Source of the DNA: Halieaceae bacterium UBA5085
GTDB lineage: Bacteria > Pseudomonadota > Gammaproteobacteria > Pseudomonadales > Halieaceae
Assembly (NCBI GenBank): GCA_002414665.1
Contig: DIAF01000045.1
Span: 778 to 64,777 of the forward strand
Direction of reading: 5' to 3'
Length of the DNA: 64,000 nucleotides
The translations under genes and the position numbers were made by a program. Under the pieces are notes generated by a model. It made no database searches, was not told where the DNA came from, and was given only the letters and a program-made list of their open reading frames with translations. Of the stretch, positions 1 to 8,569 are shown in pieces; within the stretch, counting starts at the first letter, position 1; the number at the start of each line of letters is the position of its first letter.

Positions 1-1
1 T

Positions 2-874
2 TCAATCCGTATTCCCGCGGCGTTCTGTGGCATTGTCGGGCACAAGCCGTCTTTTGGCGAAGTGCCGCATTGGCCGGCGAGCCCCTTTGGCACACTGGCG
101 CATGCAGGTCCCATGGCCTGGACGGTGGAGGACTGCGCCCTGTTGATGAACGTAATGTGTGAAGCCGACCACCGGGACGCCAATGCCGTGCCGCGTCGCC
201 ACATCGATTACCTCGCGCAGTTGCGCGACGGGGTGGCGGGTCTGAAAATAGCCTTCAGTCCCAATCTTGGGCATGTGGAAGTCACCCGTGAGGTGGAGGC
301 GAGTCTGCGTGAGGCCGCCCGCGTATTCAGCAGCCTGGGTGCGTCCGTGGTAGAGGTGGATCCAAGCTTCAGCGATCCGCTGGGGTCGTTCGGTCATCTG
401 TTCTACGGCGGTGCGGCCAACGCCATGCGCGACCTGGGCGCACGCAAGCGCGAATTGATGGACCCGCAGCTGGTGAGCGTGGCGGAAAAAGCGGCAAAGC
501 TGTCCATGCTGGATTATCTCGGCGCCATGAACGAGCGGGCGGCGCTCTGTGAACGCATGGCGAGCTTCCACCAGAAATACGATCTGCTGCTCACGCCCAC
601 CTTGCCGATTACCGCATTCAAGACCAACCGCGAAGTGCCGGAGGATTGGCCCAGCACCCGCTGGCCCACCTGGACGCCCTTTACCTACCCCTTCAACATG
701 ACCGGTCAGCCAGCCTTGTCGGTGCCCTGTGGGTTCTGCAGTGAGGGCCTGCCCATTGGGCTGCAACTGGTGGGCGCAAAGTTTGACGACGCACGGGTGT
801 TGCAGGCGGGCTACGCGTACCAGCGGGCTGCGCCACTGACAGCGCAGCGACCCCCGCTGTTCACGCAGCACTGA
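2..874 (+). CDS. Amidase signature family protein, C-terminal part (5' end outside window)
   Basis: Amidohydrolase of the amidase-signature superfamily, which cleaves amide bonds with a Ser-cisSer-Lys triad. The frame is open from base 2 and reads SIRIPAAFCGIVGHKPSFG. This matches the conserved GGSIRIPA...GxKP segment, so the first visible residue would be the nucleophilic Ser; the Lys and cis-Ser lie upstream, outside the window. The C-terminal PALSVPCGFCSEGLPIGLQ block, typical of the family, is present, followed by the usual GxxFDDARVLQAGYAYQ ending. Substrate cannot be told. Nine bases separate it from the aminotransferase, so the two are probably co-transcribed. Confidence 0.9.
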   Translation, partial: SIRIPAAFCGIVGHKPSFGEVPHWPASPFGTLAHAGPMAWTVEDCALLMNVMCEADHRDANAVPRRHIDYLAQLRDGVAGLKIAFSPNLGHVEVTREVEASLREAARVFSSLGASVVEVDPSFSDPLGSFGHLFYGGAANAMRDLGARKRELMDPQLVSVAEKAAKLSMLDYLGAMNERAALCERMASFHQKYDLLLTPTLPITAFKTNREVPEDWPSTRWPTWTPFTYPFNMTGQPALSVPCGFCSEGLPIGLQLVGAKFDDARVLQAGYAYQRAAPLTAQRPPLFTQH

Positions 875-883
875 GGAGGGAGC

Positions 884-2083
884 ATGGGCGATCTGGATAG
901 CGATTTCTACGAAAGCGAAGACCCGGTCTGGAATCCCGCGTTGCTGGCGATTCCCATGCCAGGCATTCGCAAAATGGTGAACCTGGCTTCGACCATGCAG
1001 GACGTCATACACCTCTCCATCGGTCAGCCGGACCTTCCGGCACCGGCGCATGTGGTGGATGCGACGGTGGCGGCACTGCAGGCCGGCCAAACCGGTTACA
1101 CGATGGACGCCGGGCTACCGGAATTGCTCGAGGCCCTGTCTGACTACTACGGCGCGCGCTACGCCCGTGAGCTGACGCCCGACAACATCCTCGTAACCAC
1201 GGGTGCGACCGAGGCCATCTATCTTGCGCTGACGGCGACATCGTCGTCCGGGCGCGAGTTCATCATCCCGGAGCCGTCCTTCATGCTGTACGCGCCGCTG
1301 GTGCGGATGAACGGTGGTACGGTCAAGACTATCCCGACCCGCGCCGAGAGTAACCACCAACTGGATCCGCAGGACGTGATCGATGCGATCAGCGCCAATA
1401 CCTGTGCCATCGTCCTCAATTCACCGAGTAACCCCACTGGCACGCTGTACCCCCGCGAGACTATTGAGGCTATTGTGCAGGAGGCGGCTTACCGCGGGGT
1501 GTATGTCATCAGTGACGAGGTGTATGACCACCTGGTCTACGACGACAAAACCTACCCCAGTGTACTGTCCTGCTGCTCCGATCTTGATCATGTGATGGTG
1601 ATCAGCAGCTTTTCGAAAACCTTTAGCATGGCGGGGATGCGCGTGGGCTGGTTGATTGCCAGCCAGGGCGCGATCAAGAAGCTGCGCCGCTACCACATGT
1701 TCACCACCACGGTCGCGAATACGCCCTGCCAGTGGGCGGGGGTGGCGGCTCTGCGTGGCGAGCGTGATTTCGTCGACAATATGCTGCAGGTCTACACGCA
1801 GCGTCGGGATCGCGTGGTGGAACTGGTCAGACAGACTCCGTTTCTTGAGGGCTACAAGCCGGAAGGGGCCTTCTACCTGTTTCCCGCGCTGCCCGAGGGC
1901 ATCAACGGCAATAACGTGGCGTTGCGTCTGCTCAAGGAAACCGGCGTGTGTACCATTCCGGGCGAGACCTTCGGTCCCTCCTGCAGCAACGCCCTGCGCA
2001 TCAGCTACTCCACATCGATAGCACAGATCGAGGAGGCCTTCCGGCGGTTGATCCCGTGGATGGAAAGGCAGGACTTCGCCTGA
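884..2083 (+). CDS. PLP-dependent class I/II aminotransferase
   Basis: Fold-type I pyridoxal-phosphate aminotransferase of 399 aa, normal family length. Visible landmarks are the substrate-side GQPDLPAP segment, the NSPSNPTG motif, SDEVYDHLVYD (PLP-ring Asp and Tyr) and SSFSKTFSMAGMRVGW, which carries the Schiff-base lysine; the C-terminal LRISYS supplies the carboxylate-binding Arg. The ATG follows a strong gaggaggg ribosome site. It sits directly behind the amidase, so an amide-then-amine utilisation pair is possible, but this is inference. Substrate unknown; aspartate/alanine-type or amino-acid deaminating roles are all plausible. Confidence 0.93.
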   Translation: MGDLDSDFYESEDPVWNPALLAIPMPGIRKMVNLASTMQDVIHLSIGQPDLPAPAHVVDATVAALQAGQTGYTMDAGLPELLEALSDYYGARYARELTPDNILVTTGATEAIYLALTATSSSGREFIIPEPSFMLYAPLVRMNGGTVKTIPTRAESNHQLDPQDVIDAISANTCAIVLNSPSNPTGTLYPRETIEAIVQEAAYRGVYVISDEVYDHLVYDDKTYPSVLSCCSDLDHVMVISSFSKTFSMAGMRVGWLIASQGAIKKLRRYHMFTTTVANTPCQWAGVAALRGERDFVDNMLQVYTQRRDRVVELVRQTPFLEGYKPEGAFYLFPALPEGINGNNVALRLLKETGVCTIPGETFGPSCSNALRISYSTSIAQIEEAFRRLIPWMERQDFA

Positions 2084-2126
2084 GACCCTGAATCCTCAGC
2101 GACATCCCCCTGTCGACGATGGCCCC

Positions 2127-2792
2127 CTAACCTGACAAGTAGTGTTCGTCATCGAAGGTTTTCAACAGATCAGGATAGAACACGGTTAGCGCACTGATCA
2201 CCATGCCGTTGATAAACCCCTCGGGAAACAGCAGCAACAGTGCGGCGGGCCAGTTTTCCAGCGCCTGATGAACCAGCGTCTGCTGCCCCGCAAGCCAGAG
2301 CAAGCCGACCGCAGTCACGGTAGCCGCCAGCGATGACAGGGCGCCCCCGCCGAATCCGGCCCCGAGCATGTAGACAAACAGGTTTTGTGCGCGGGTGTTG
2401 CGCAGCTGATACACCAGCCAGCGGGATATCGTCGCCGGCACGGCGACGGTCAACAGCCAGGTGGCCGGAATGGACGTCACAGACTGACCGATTGCCAGCG
2501 TGTGCGCCAGCACAGCTGCACTGCCGGCGAGAATGGCGAAGCGCCAACCCAATATCAGGGTCAACGCGGTCATGCCGAGGAAATGGACGCGCACACCCTC
2601 AATCACGGTAAACGAAATCAGCCACAGGCCCAGACAGGCAATTGCGCCGCCAAACAGAAGATGGGCGCGGCTCGGTACCTGGCGCACCGCCGTCCAGTTG
2701 GCGGTCCACAGGCACGCGGCACAGACGAGCGACATGAGGCACAGTAGAAGGGCGCTGAGGTACGCCGGGATGAGTTGCGCGGACAGGGTCAT
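2127..2792 (-). CDS. CbiM/ECF-permease-like integral membrane protein
   Basis: Polytopic inner-membrane protein of 221 aa with about six or seven hydrophobic segments. It resembles the CbiM-like family annotated as energy-coupling-factor ABC transporter permease, including the FPEGFINGMVISALTVFYPD ending typical of that group. The frame is open upstream to 2918, but the extra 42 residues are Arg/Gly/Gln-rich and not membrane-like, so I place the start at the ATG at 2792 (MTLSAQLIPAYL). No ATPase or second permease partner is adjacent, so the transport role and substrate are unknown. The ribosome site is weak. Confidence 0.7.
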   Translation of the reverse strand: MTLSAQLIPAYLSALLLCLMSLVCAACLWTANWTAVRQVPSRAHLLFGGAIACLGLWLISFTVIEGVRVHFLGMTALTLILGWRFAILAGSAAVLAHTLAIGQSVTSIPATWLLTVAVPATISRWLVYQLRNTRAQNLFVYMLGAGFGGGALSSLAATVTAVGLLWLAGQQTLVHQALENWPAALLLLFPEGFINGMVISALTVFYPDLLKTFDDEHYLSG

Positions 2793-2971
2793 CTGCCGAT
2801 GATAGCCCTGTGCCTGCCCTCTCTGCCAGAGTCCGGCGCGGCGATATGCACAGGACGATGCGTGGGTATTGCCCTCGCGCAGAGCGAGCCCGGGCGGGAA
2901 CCTATGCCGCTTGTTCATGGTCCTAAGTGCTTACGCATACGTATCAACTCCAACTTGCAGAGGCGTCAACG

Positions 2972-3670
2972 ATGGATGTGTCAAACCTGTTAAATCAGCT
3001 GCTCGGATCTTCCGGTGGTCAGCAGCAAGGTACGTCAGGGCCCTCAGTGGGCACCTCGACGGGAGGTGGTGTCGGCGATTTCCTGGGCGGCCGGGGCGGC
3101 GCTGCGCTCGCCGGGGGCGCGTTGGGTTTACTGCTGGGCAGCAAGAAGGGCCGTAAAATGGGCGGCAAGGCCCTGAAGTATGGCGGCGTGGCCGCGCTGG
3201 GCATGATGGCCTACAAGGCTTACGGCAACTGGCAGGCGAACTCGGCTCAGGGCGTGGCACCGACTGCCGCGCCAGCGCAAACTGTCGACAGAGTCAGTGG
3301 GCCAGCCCTGGAGCAGCACTCGACGGCGGTGTTGAAGGCGATCATTGCGGCGGCCAAGTCCGACGGTCATGTCGACGAGCGTGAGCGGCAGCTTATTGAC
3401 GAAGGGCTGCGCGGCATGACTTCGGATCCTCAACTCATCCAGTGGGTCGACCGCGAGCTGCAGAAGCCTCTGGATCCGGTCGAGGTGGCTTCAGTCGCCG
3501 CCAGTACGGAAATCGCTTCGGAAATGTATCTGGCGAGTGTGCTGGTGATCGATGAGCAGAGTTTTATGGAGCGCAGCTACCTCGAGGAGTTGGGGCGGCA
3601 GTTGAAACTGCCCGCGGAACTGCTGGCGGAATTGAATAGCCAGGCCGCTGCGGCCCAGGCGGGAGCCTGA
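2972..3670 (+). CDS. DUF533/YebE-like, TerB-fold protein
   Basis: Protein of 232 aa in the DUF533 (YebE) family. A low-complexity Gly/Ser/Gln N-terminus (residues about 10-45) is followed by a Gly/Ala-rich hydrophobic stretch (GGAALAGGALGLLLGSKKG, then AALGMMAYKAYGNW) that may associate with membrane. The C-terminal helical domain (about 110-225) is TerB-like, with KAIIAAAKSDGHVDERERQLI, the metal-binding acidic loop typical of TerB folds. An open frame extends upstream to 2927, but ATG 2972 follows a gcagaggcg site. Function in the family is poorly known, possibly envelope stress. It converges with the RNA methyltransferase gene. Confidence 0.85.
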   Translation: MDVSNLLNQLLGSSGGQQQGTSGPSVGTSTGGGVGDFLGGRGGAALAGGALGLLLGSKKGRKMGGKALKYGGVAALGMMAYKAYGNWQANSAQGVAPTAAPAQTVDRVSGPALEQHSTAVLKAIIAAAKSDGHVDERERQLIDEGLRGMTSDPQLIQWVDRELQKPLDPVEVASVAASTEIASEMYLASVLVIDEQSFMERSYLEELGRQLKLPAELLAELNSQAAAAQAGA

Positions 3671-3686
3671 TCGGGTGTCGCCCTGT

Positions 3687-4835
3687 TCAGGTCTGCAGCC
3701 AGCAGAGCAGCTCCACATGCGGGGTATGCGGGAACAGGTCCAGCGGTTGTAGTTCTCGCACGGTCAGGCCGGCCTCAAGCAGCACCTGCAGGTCGCGGCT
3801 GAAGGTCGCCACATCGCAGGAAATATAGAATACGTCCCGGTAGCCGTGTTTCTTAGGCAGCAGGCTGGCAATGTGCTTGAAGCCGTCGCGGGGTGGGTCC
3901 AGCACCAGAACGCTGGAATCCGCCGTGCGGGCCTGTAACTGACGGCACTCCGCTTCCACAAACAGGTTGTGACACAGTGCACTGGTTCCCGGCAACTCGC
4001 GTGCGGCGAGCTGAGCGACACTCTCGGCCACGCCCTCGACCGCCTTGATACTGTGGAAACCGCAGGCGGCAATCACCTCGGTGAAGTTGCCTGAGCCCGC
4101 GAACAACTCGGTGACGGTGCGGGATGGATCGAGGCGCTGGAGGCGTTCTGCGAGCCAAAGCCGCATGAAGCTGTTCTGCGCGTTGTTGCCCTGGCGGAAC
4201 GGGCGTCGCTGGTTGGTTACCACCTCACTGGCGTGCATATCATCGTCCACATCCAGGGTTGTCCAGCCGTGTTTGCGCTGCGGCTTCCAGGCGTGATTCG
4301 GGAGCTGGCCCAGCAAGGTGTGCAGCGTGCTGCGGTTGTGGGCGGTGAGGATCGGGCAGTCTTTTATCGGTGCCAGACGATTGGAGCCCGCGGCGACAAA
4401 CCCCAGTTGGCGGCCATCGGTTTTGAACTGCGCCCGGTTGCGGTAGCCAAGAACGTCCGGCGCTGGCCGCAGTGAGGCAATGCGTTCGTCAATACCGTGG
4501 CGGACCAGTGTTTTGCGTACCCTGTGCTCCTTGGCGACGCACTGTGCCCGGTAATCCATGAACTGCCAGGGGCAGCCTCCGCAGTCGCGTTCGCCGACAC
4601 CGTGATGGGGGCAGGGAGGGGTGACGCGCTCTGGTGCAGGCTCCAGCAGGGCCACCAGCTGTGCAAAACCGAAGCGCTGCTTGAAACCGGAGACGCGAAA
4701 GCGTGCTGTCTCGCCCGGCCAGACGCCAGACACAAAAAACACCTGGCCGGTTGGATGCTCGACGATGCCGCGCCCGTCCGTGGCGAGGTCGCGCACCCTC
4801 GCGGTGAATTCCTGATGCAGTGCTGCCGGTTGCAC
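3687..4835 (-). CDS. Class I SAM-dependent RNA m5U methyltransferase (RlmD/TrmA type) with 4Fe-4S motif
   Basis: Methylates a uracil C5 in rRNA or tRNA. The 382-aa protein has an N-terminal TRAM-like RNA-binding region (about 9-65), then Cys75, Cys85 and Cys88 in CPHHGVGERDCGGCPWQ and Cys160 in KDCPIL, the four positions expected for the RumA-type iron-sulfur cluster. The Rossmann part has ELFAGSGNFTE (SAM site) and VLDPPRDG, and the C-terminus has YISCDVATFSRDL with the nucleophilic Cys and LDLFPHTPHVELL. I cannot decide between RlmD, RlmC and TrmA-like substrates; the Fe-S cysteines favour an Rlm type. Its start is only 3 bases after the BASS transporter stop, so the two form one operon. 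Confidence 0.92.
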   Translation of the reverse strand: MQPAALHQEFTARVRDLATDGRGIVEHPTGQVFFVSGVWPGETARFRVSGFKQRFGFAQLVALLEPAPERVTPPCPHHGVGERDCGGCPWQFMDYRAQCVAKEHRVRKTLVRHGIDERIASLRPAPDVLGYRNRAQFKTDGRQLGFVAAGSNRLAPIKDCPILTAHNRSTLHTLLGQLPNHAWKPQRKHGWTTLDVDDDMHASEVVTNQRRPFRQGNNAQNSFMRLWLAERLQRLDPSRTVTELFAGSGNFTEVIAACGFHSIKAVEGVAESVAQLAARELPGTSALCHNLFVEAECRQLQARTADSSVLVLDPPRDGFKHIASLLPKKHGYRDVFYISCDVATFSRDLQVLLEAGLTVRELQPLDLFPHTPHVELLCWLQT

Positions 4836-4838
4836 GGT

Positions 4839-5756
4839 CTAGCCTGCGCCACTGGCGTTGGCCGCCGGCGCGGCATTATCTTTCCGGCGCAGGCGAATCA
4901 GCGCCGCGCCGATAAGCAGTTGCAAGCCGCCATAGAGTAGCAGCGTAAACAGCGCGAGGTCGCCAATCGGCGCCAGCACCGGGTCGGAAGCGGGGAAGAT
5001 GGACACCTTCAAGAGGACCCCCAGGTTGATGTTGCGCACCACCACCTCGAGCTCAATGGCGGTCGCCTTGCTGCGGTTCATGCCGGTCAGTCGTGGCACC
5101 AGCCACCCGGCCACTGCCAGCGTGATACTGAACAGGACCACCAGCAGTACATTCCCGGCCCCGAAAGCAGCGAGGTCGAGCCGGCCGGCGAGCAGGGAAC
5201 CCACCACAATCAGCAGAACGCCCAGCAGTGAACCGCGTATGCACCCGAGGGAGAAGGCGGGCGCCTGGCGCGGGTAGTAGCGCAGGAACAGCATGCCGAT
5301 CAGCAGCGGCAGCAACAGGGTGAGCCCGATCTCCATAACGATGCCAAGTCGCGGCATGACAAAATCCGCCGGCAGGTGCTGGCCGATCAGCAGGTCGAGG
5401 ATCAGCGGTGTGGTGACCAGGCAGGCGAGGGTGGTGAGTGTGGTGATACTGATGGAGAGCGCGATATCGCCGCGCGCCAGGTAGGTAAATATGTTCGACA
5501 CGGTGCCGCCGGGAATCGCCGCGATCAGCGCAATGCCAACCGCGACACCCGCAGTCACCCCCGGCCAGCTGATAAACAGCAAGGCCAGCACGGGCACCAT
5601 CAACAGCTGTACCCCCAGGCCCGCGGTGACGGGCCTGGGTGCGCGAGCGATATCCTGGAAGTCACGACCGGTGAGCGTGGCGCCCATGCCCAGCATGGCC
5701 AGAATCAGCTGCATGGCTGCAATGCTGTACTCATGTGCGATGTAGAGTTCACCCAT
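4839..5756 (-). CDS. Bile acid:sodium symporter (BASS) family transporter
   Basis: Inner-membrane secondary transporter of 305 aa with about nine or ten hydrophobic helices. The signature region AAIPGGTVSNIFTYLARGD is the crossover/Na+-site segment of the SBF/BASS family. BASS proteins couple Na+ to uptake of organic anions (bile acids, pyruvate, pantothenate and others); the substrate cannot be read from sequence. It is the first gene of a two-gene minus-strand unit with the RNA methyltransferase and is divergent from azlC; the shared region of about 90 bp must carry both promoters. Confidence 0.9.
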   Translation of the reverse strand: MGELYIAHEYSIAAMQLILAMLGMGATLTGRDFQDIARAPRPVTAGLGVQLLMVPVLALLFISWPGVTAGVAVGIALIAAIPGGTVSNIFTYLARGDIALSISITTLTTLACLVTTPLILDLLIGQHLPADFVMPRLGIVMEIGLTLLLPLLIGMLFLRYYPRQAPAFSLGCIRGSLLGVLLIVVGSLLAGRLDLAAFGAGNVLLVVLFSITLAVAGWLVPRLTGMNRSKATAIELEVVVRNINLGVLLKVSIFPASDPVLAPIGDLALFTLLLYGGLQLLIGAALIRLRRKDNAAPAANASGAG

Positions 5757-5847
5757 GTCTGGCCTGTCCTGTGCTGGCGCGTGTGCTCAAAGCCCGCAAG
5801 TATGCTGGTATCATGGTTCGCTCACAACGTTCACAGGTGACATCGTC

Positions 5848-6552
5848 ATGCGCACCACAGTCGCCCCGGCGCTATCCTTTGCCGACTGCAGGCGCGGTTT
5901 CTGGCGGTTGCTGCCACTGTCGCTTTTTGTGGCAGCTTTCGGTGCGGCATTTGGCCTGGCTGCCGTGCAGACCGGCTTGCAGCCCGTGGAGATCGTGTTG
6001 ATGAGCGCCACGGTATTTGCCGGGACAGCGCAATTCGCAGCGCTGGATCTGTGGGGTGCCCAGGTGCCGCTGGTGCCCCTGTTGGTCACCACTCTGGCAA
6101 TCAACGCGCGCATGCTGCTGATGGGGGCGACGCTGTATCCCTGGCTCGCCCTGGTGCCGCCGCGTCGCCGCTATGCCTCACTCATCACCCTCTCGGATGC
6201 CAACTGGGCGATGGCGCTCAACGATCTGCAGTCAGGACGCAACACCCTTGGTGCGCTGGTGGGTGGCGGTCTGGCCATCTGGCTAACCTGGCTGGCGGGT
6301 ACGCTCGCAGGCATGGTGTTCGGAGGCCTGATCGCGGATCCGCGTGCATTTGGCGTGGACATGGTGCTGGGCTGCTTCATGCTCAGCATGGCACTGGCCG
6401 GGCGGCGCACCCTGCGTACTGTGGCAGCGTGGATCGCGGGTGGCTTGGCCGCCTGGGCGGCCGTGCGCTGGTTGCCGGCCAATACTCATGTGGTGGCGGG
6501 AGGGCTCGCGGGCGGCCTCGTCGGTGCACTGTGGCTGGAGCGTGATCAATGA
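5848..6552 (+). CDS. azlC: AzlC-type branched-chain amino acid exporter, large subunit
   Basis: Integral membrane protein of 234 aa, the large component of the two-gene AzlCD amino-acid exporter. It has the AzlC hallmarks: an early LLPLSLFVAAFGAAFGLAA helix, FAGTAQFAALDLWG, and NARMLLMGATLYPWL followed by LSDANWAMALN. The open frame begins at 5755, but ATG 5848 has an aggtga ribosome site 7 bases upstream and gives the normal family N-terminus. It overlaps azlD by 4 bases (ATGA), indicating translational coupling. Confidence 0.92.
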   Translation: MRTTVAPALSFADCRRGFWRLLPLSLFVAAFGAAFGLAAVQTGLQPVEIVLMSATVFAGTAQFAALDLWGAQVPLVPLLVTTLAINARMLLMGATLYPWLALVPPRRRYASLITLSDANWAMALNDLQSGRNTLGALVGGGLAIWLTWLAGTLAGMVFGGLIADPRAFGVDMVLGCFMLSMALAGRRTLRTVAAWIAGGLAAWAAVRWLPANTHVVAGGLAGGLVGALWLERDQ

Positions 6553-6854
6553 TTGCGACCGCTGGCGCCGGCGCCCTGTTAATCATTGCCTGCATGGCAC
6601 TGGTCACGCTGCTGGTGCGCTTTGGCGGGGTGTTTGTCATGGGGTTGATCCCGCTCAATCGACGCGTGGAGGGCTTCATCAATGGCATGGCAGGTTCCGT
6701 ACTGATTGCCGTATTGGTGCCCATCGCGCTGCAGGCGGACACGGCTGGACGGCTTGCCTTGCTGGGCACAGCGGCGATGATGTTCTGGCTGCGGCAGCCA
6801 ATGCCGGCGATTGCCCTGGGCATTGCGGTGGCGGCGCTGTACCGCGCGGTCTAG
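6549..6854 (+). CDS. azlD: AzlD-type branched-chain amino acid exporter, small subunit
   Basis: Small membrane protein of 101 aa with four predicted helices, the obligate partner of AzlC. The VTLLVRFGGVFVM...LNRRVEGFINGMAGSVLIAVLVP segment is typical of AzlD. The start codon overlaps the azlC stop (ATGA), so the subunits are made together. No regulator of the Lrp type is adjacent. Confidence 0.9.
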   Translation: MIATAGAGALLIIACMALVTLLVRFGGVFVMGLIPLNRRVEGFINGMAGSVLIAVLVPIALQADTAGRLALLGTAAMMFWLRQPMPAIALGIAVAALYRAV

Positions 6855-6984
6855 GCCGGCAGCCTGCGTTGCGTCAATAAACAGGCATTTTGTCTGCAAG
6901 AACGCACCAACAGCCCTTCCGGCCCCTGGCAACACGCGTTACCGTAGCGGGAAGCGGACACTGCCATTGATGGGGAGAACAGGT

Positions 6985-8568
6985 ATGCAGCAGCTGTCGG
7001 GACAGGACGCCATGTTTGTGCATGCAGAGCTTGAAGGCATGCCACAACACATCGGCGGAATCAGCATCTACGACCAGAGTACGGCGCAGGGCGGGAAGGT
7101 CCGTTTCAAGCAGATTCTCGCGTTGATGGAATCCCGCCTGCACCTGTCGCCGATCTTCAGGCGCAAGCTGGTGAGCGTGCCCCTGGGGCTGGGCCAACCC
7201 TACTGGGCTGACGACCCGGATTTTGATCTTGAATACCATGTGCGGCACATCGCACTGCCCAAGCCCGGGGACTGGCGCCAGTTGTGCATTCTGGCTGCGC
7301 GCATCCACTCGCGTCCGCTGGCGCGGGACAAACCCCTCTGGGAGATGTACATCATCGAGGGGTTGGACAATGTGCACGGCCTGCCGAAAGGGTGTTTTGG
7401 CATGTTGCTGAAAGTCCACCATGCGGCCATGGATGGTGCCACGGGCTCGCGCTTTATGAGCCTGATGCTGGATACCTCGCCGACGGTGGCTCGGGTCGCA
7501 GAGGCACCGCCCTGGGAACCGGATATTCCCTCGCGGGTCGGCATGTTGACCAAAGCCTACAGTGACGCCTGGAAGATGCCCGGCAAGGCCCTGCGCCTGG
7601 TGGGGCAGGCGGTGCCGATGCTGCTGCGGCTGCGCAAAGGGTATGCGGAACACGAGTTTGAACCGCGCCCTCCGGCGCCGAGAACCCGGTTCCAGGGGCG
7701 TATTTCGCCTCACCGGGTGGTTGATGCCGCGCGCTTTGACTTTGAGGCGGTGCGCAGTATCCGCCAGCTGTGCCCGGGCAGCACCATCAACGACGTCATG
7801 CTCGCCGTGGTTTCGGGAGGGCTGCGTCGCTACCTGCAGGCACGCGATGAGTTACCCACCAACGGCATGGTGGCCGGCTGTCCGATTGACGTTCGCACGC
7901 CGGAGGAACAGATGGCCGGGGGCAATATGGTCGGCTTCATGGGCGTGGGACTCTGCAGTGATGTCGAGGACCCGGTGCAGCGACTGCGCGCGATCAACCA
8001 GGAAAGCCGCCAGGCCAAGGCCTATGCGGCAGCGGTAGGCCCCAAACTGGCGCTGGAGCTCACGGACCTGGTGCCGGGCAACCTGTTGGCAATGGCCCTG
8101 CGCTTGGCATCGGCGACCGGTCTGACCGAATCATCGGTCATGTTCAATACGGTAGTGACCAACGTCCCCGGCCCGCCGTTTCAACAGTATTTCTGCGGTG
8201 CCCGGCTGGTTGATGCCTTGAGCCTGGGGCCGCTGCTACCGAGCATAGGCCTGTTTCATGTGGTCTACAGCGCGGTGCAGAACCGACAGGGCACTATTAC
8301 GCTGTCTTTTACTGCCTGTCGCGAGATGCTCCCTGATCCGGCTGCCTATGTGGCTTGCCTGGAAGCGTCGTTCCAGGAGTTGCTGGCACAGGTGCCCAGT
8401 GCTGTGCCGGCGAGCGGTACGGCCACCGCAACCACCGGGGCCCGGGCCAAACGCGTGCGCAAGGCAAAACCCTCGCCGAAAACGCCACGAGTTAAGGCGG
8501 CGCCGCGGTCCAGGCCCAGGGCGGGCGCGAAGGCCCGACCGAAAGCCCGCGCCGGGGCGGACAGCTGA
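6985..8568 (+). CDS. Wax ester synthase / diacylglycerol acyltransferase (WS/DGAT) with basic C-terminal tail
   Basis: Acyl-CoA:alcohol / diacylglycerol O-acyltransferase of 527 aa that makes storage wax esters or triacylglycerol. The HHxxxDG catalytic motif is seen as KVHHAAMDGATG, and the second domain has STINDVMLAVVSGGLRRYL and NVPGPP, both standard. Start chosen at ATG 6985 because a ggggagaa site lies just upstream; the longer frame from 6811 overlaps azlD and has no protein-like character. The last 55 or so residues form a Lys/Arg/Ala/Pro-rich tail resembling histone-H1-like proteins, not part of the catalytic fold. Followed two bases later by the epimerase gene. Confidence 0.93.
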   Translation: MQQLSGQDAMFVHAELEGMPQHIGGISIYDQSTAQGGKVRFKQILALMESRLHLSPIFRRKLVSVPLGLGQPYWADDPDFDLEYHVRHIALPKPGDWRQLCILAARIHSRPLARDKPLWEMYIIEGLDNVHGLPKGCFGMLLKVHHAAMDGATGSRFMSLMLDTSPTVARVAEAPPWEPDIPSRVGMLTKAYSDAWKMPGKALRLVGQAVPMLLRLRKGYAEHEFEPRPPAPRTRFQGRISPHRVVDAARFDFEAVRSIRQLCPGSTINDVMLAVVSGGLRRYLQARDELPTNGMVAGCPIDVRTPEEQMAGGNMVGFMGVGLCSDVEDPVQRLRAINQESRQAKAYAAAVGPKLALELTDLVPGNLLAMALRLASATGLTESSVMFNTVVTNVPGPPFQQYFCGARLVDALSLGPLLPSIGLFHVVYSAVQNRQGTITLSFTACREMLPDPAAYVACLEASFQELLAQVPSAVPASGTATATTGARAKRVRKAKPSPKTPRVKAAPRSRPRAGAKARPKARAGADS

Positions 8569-8569
8569 T

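Noticed and set aside
2..1090. 362-codon open frame on the minus strand at the window start
   Set aside because: Antisense to the amidase and aminotransferase, both of which show clear catalytic motifs.
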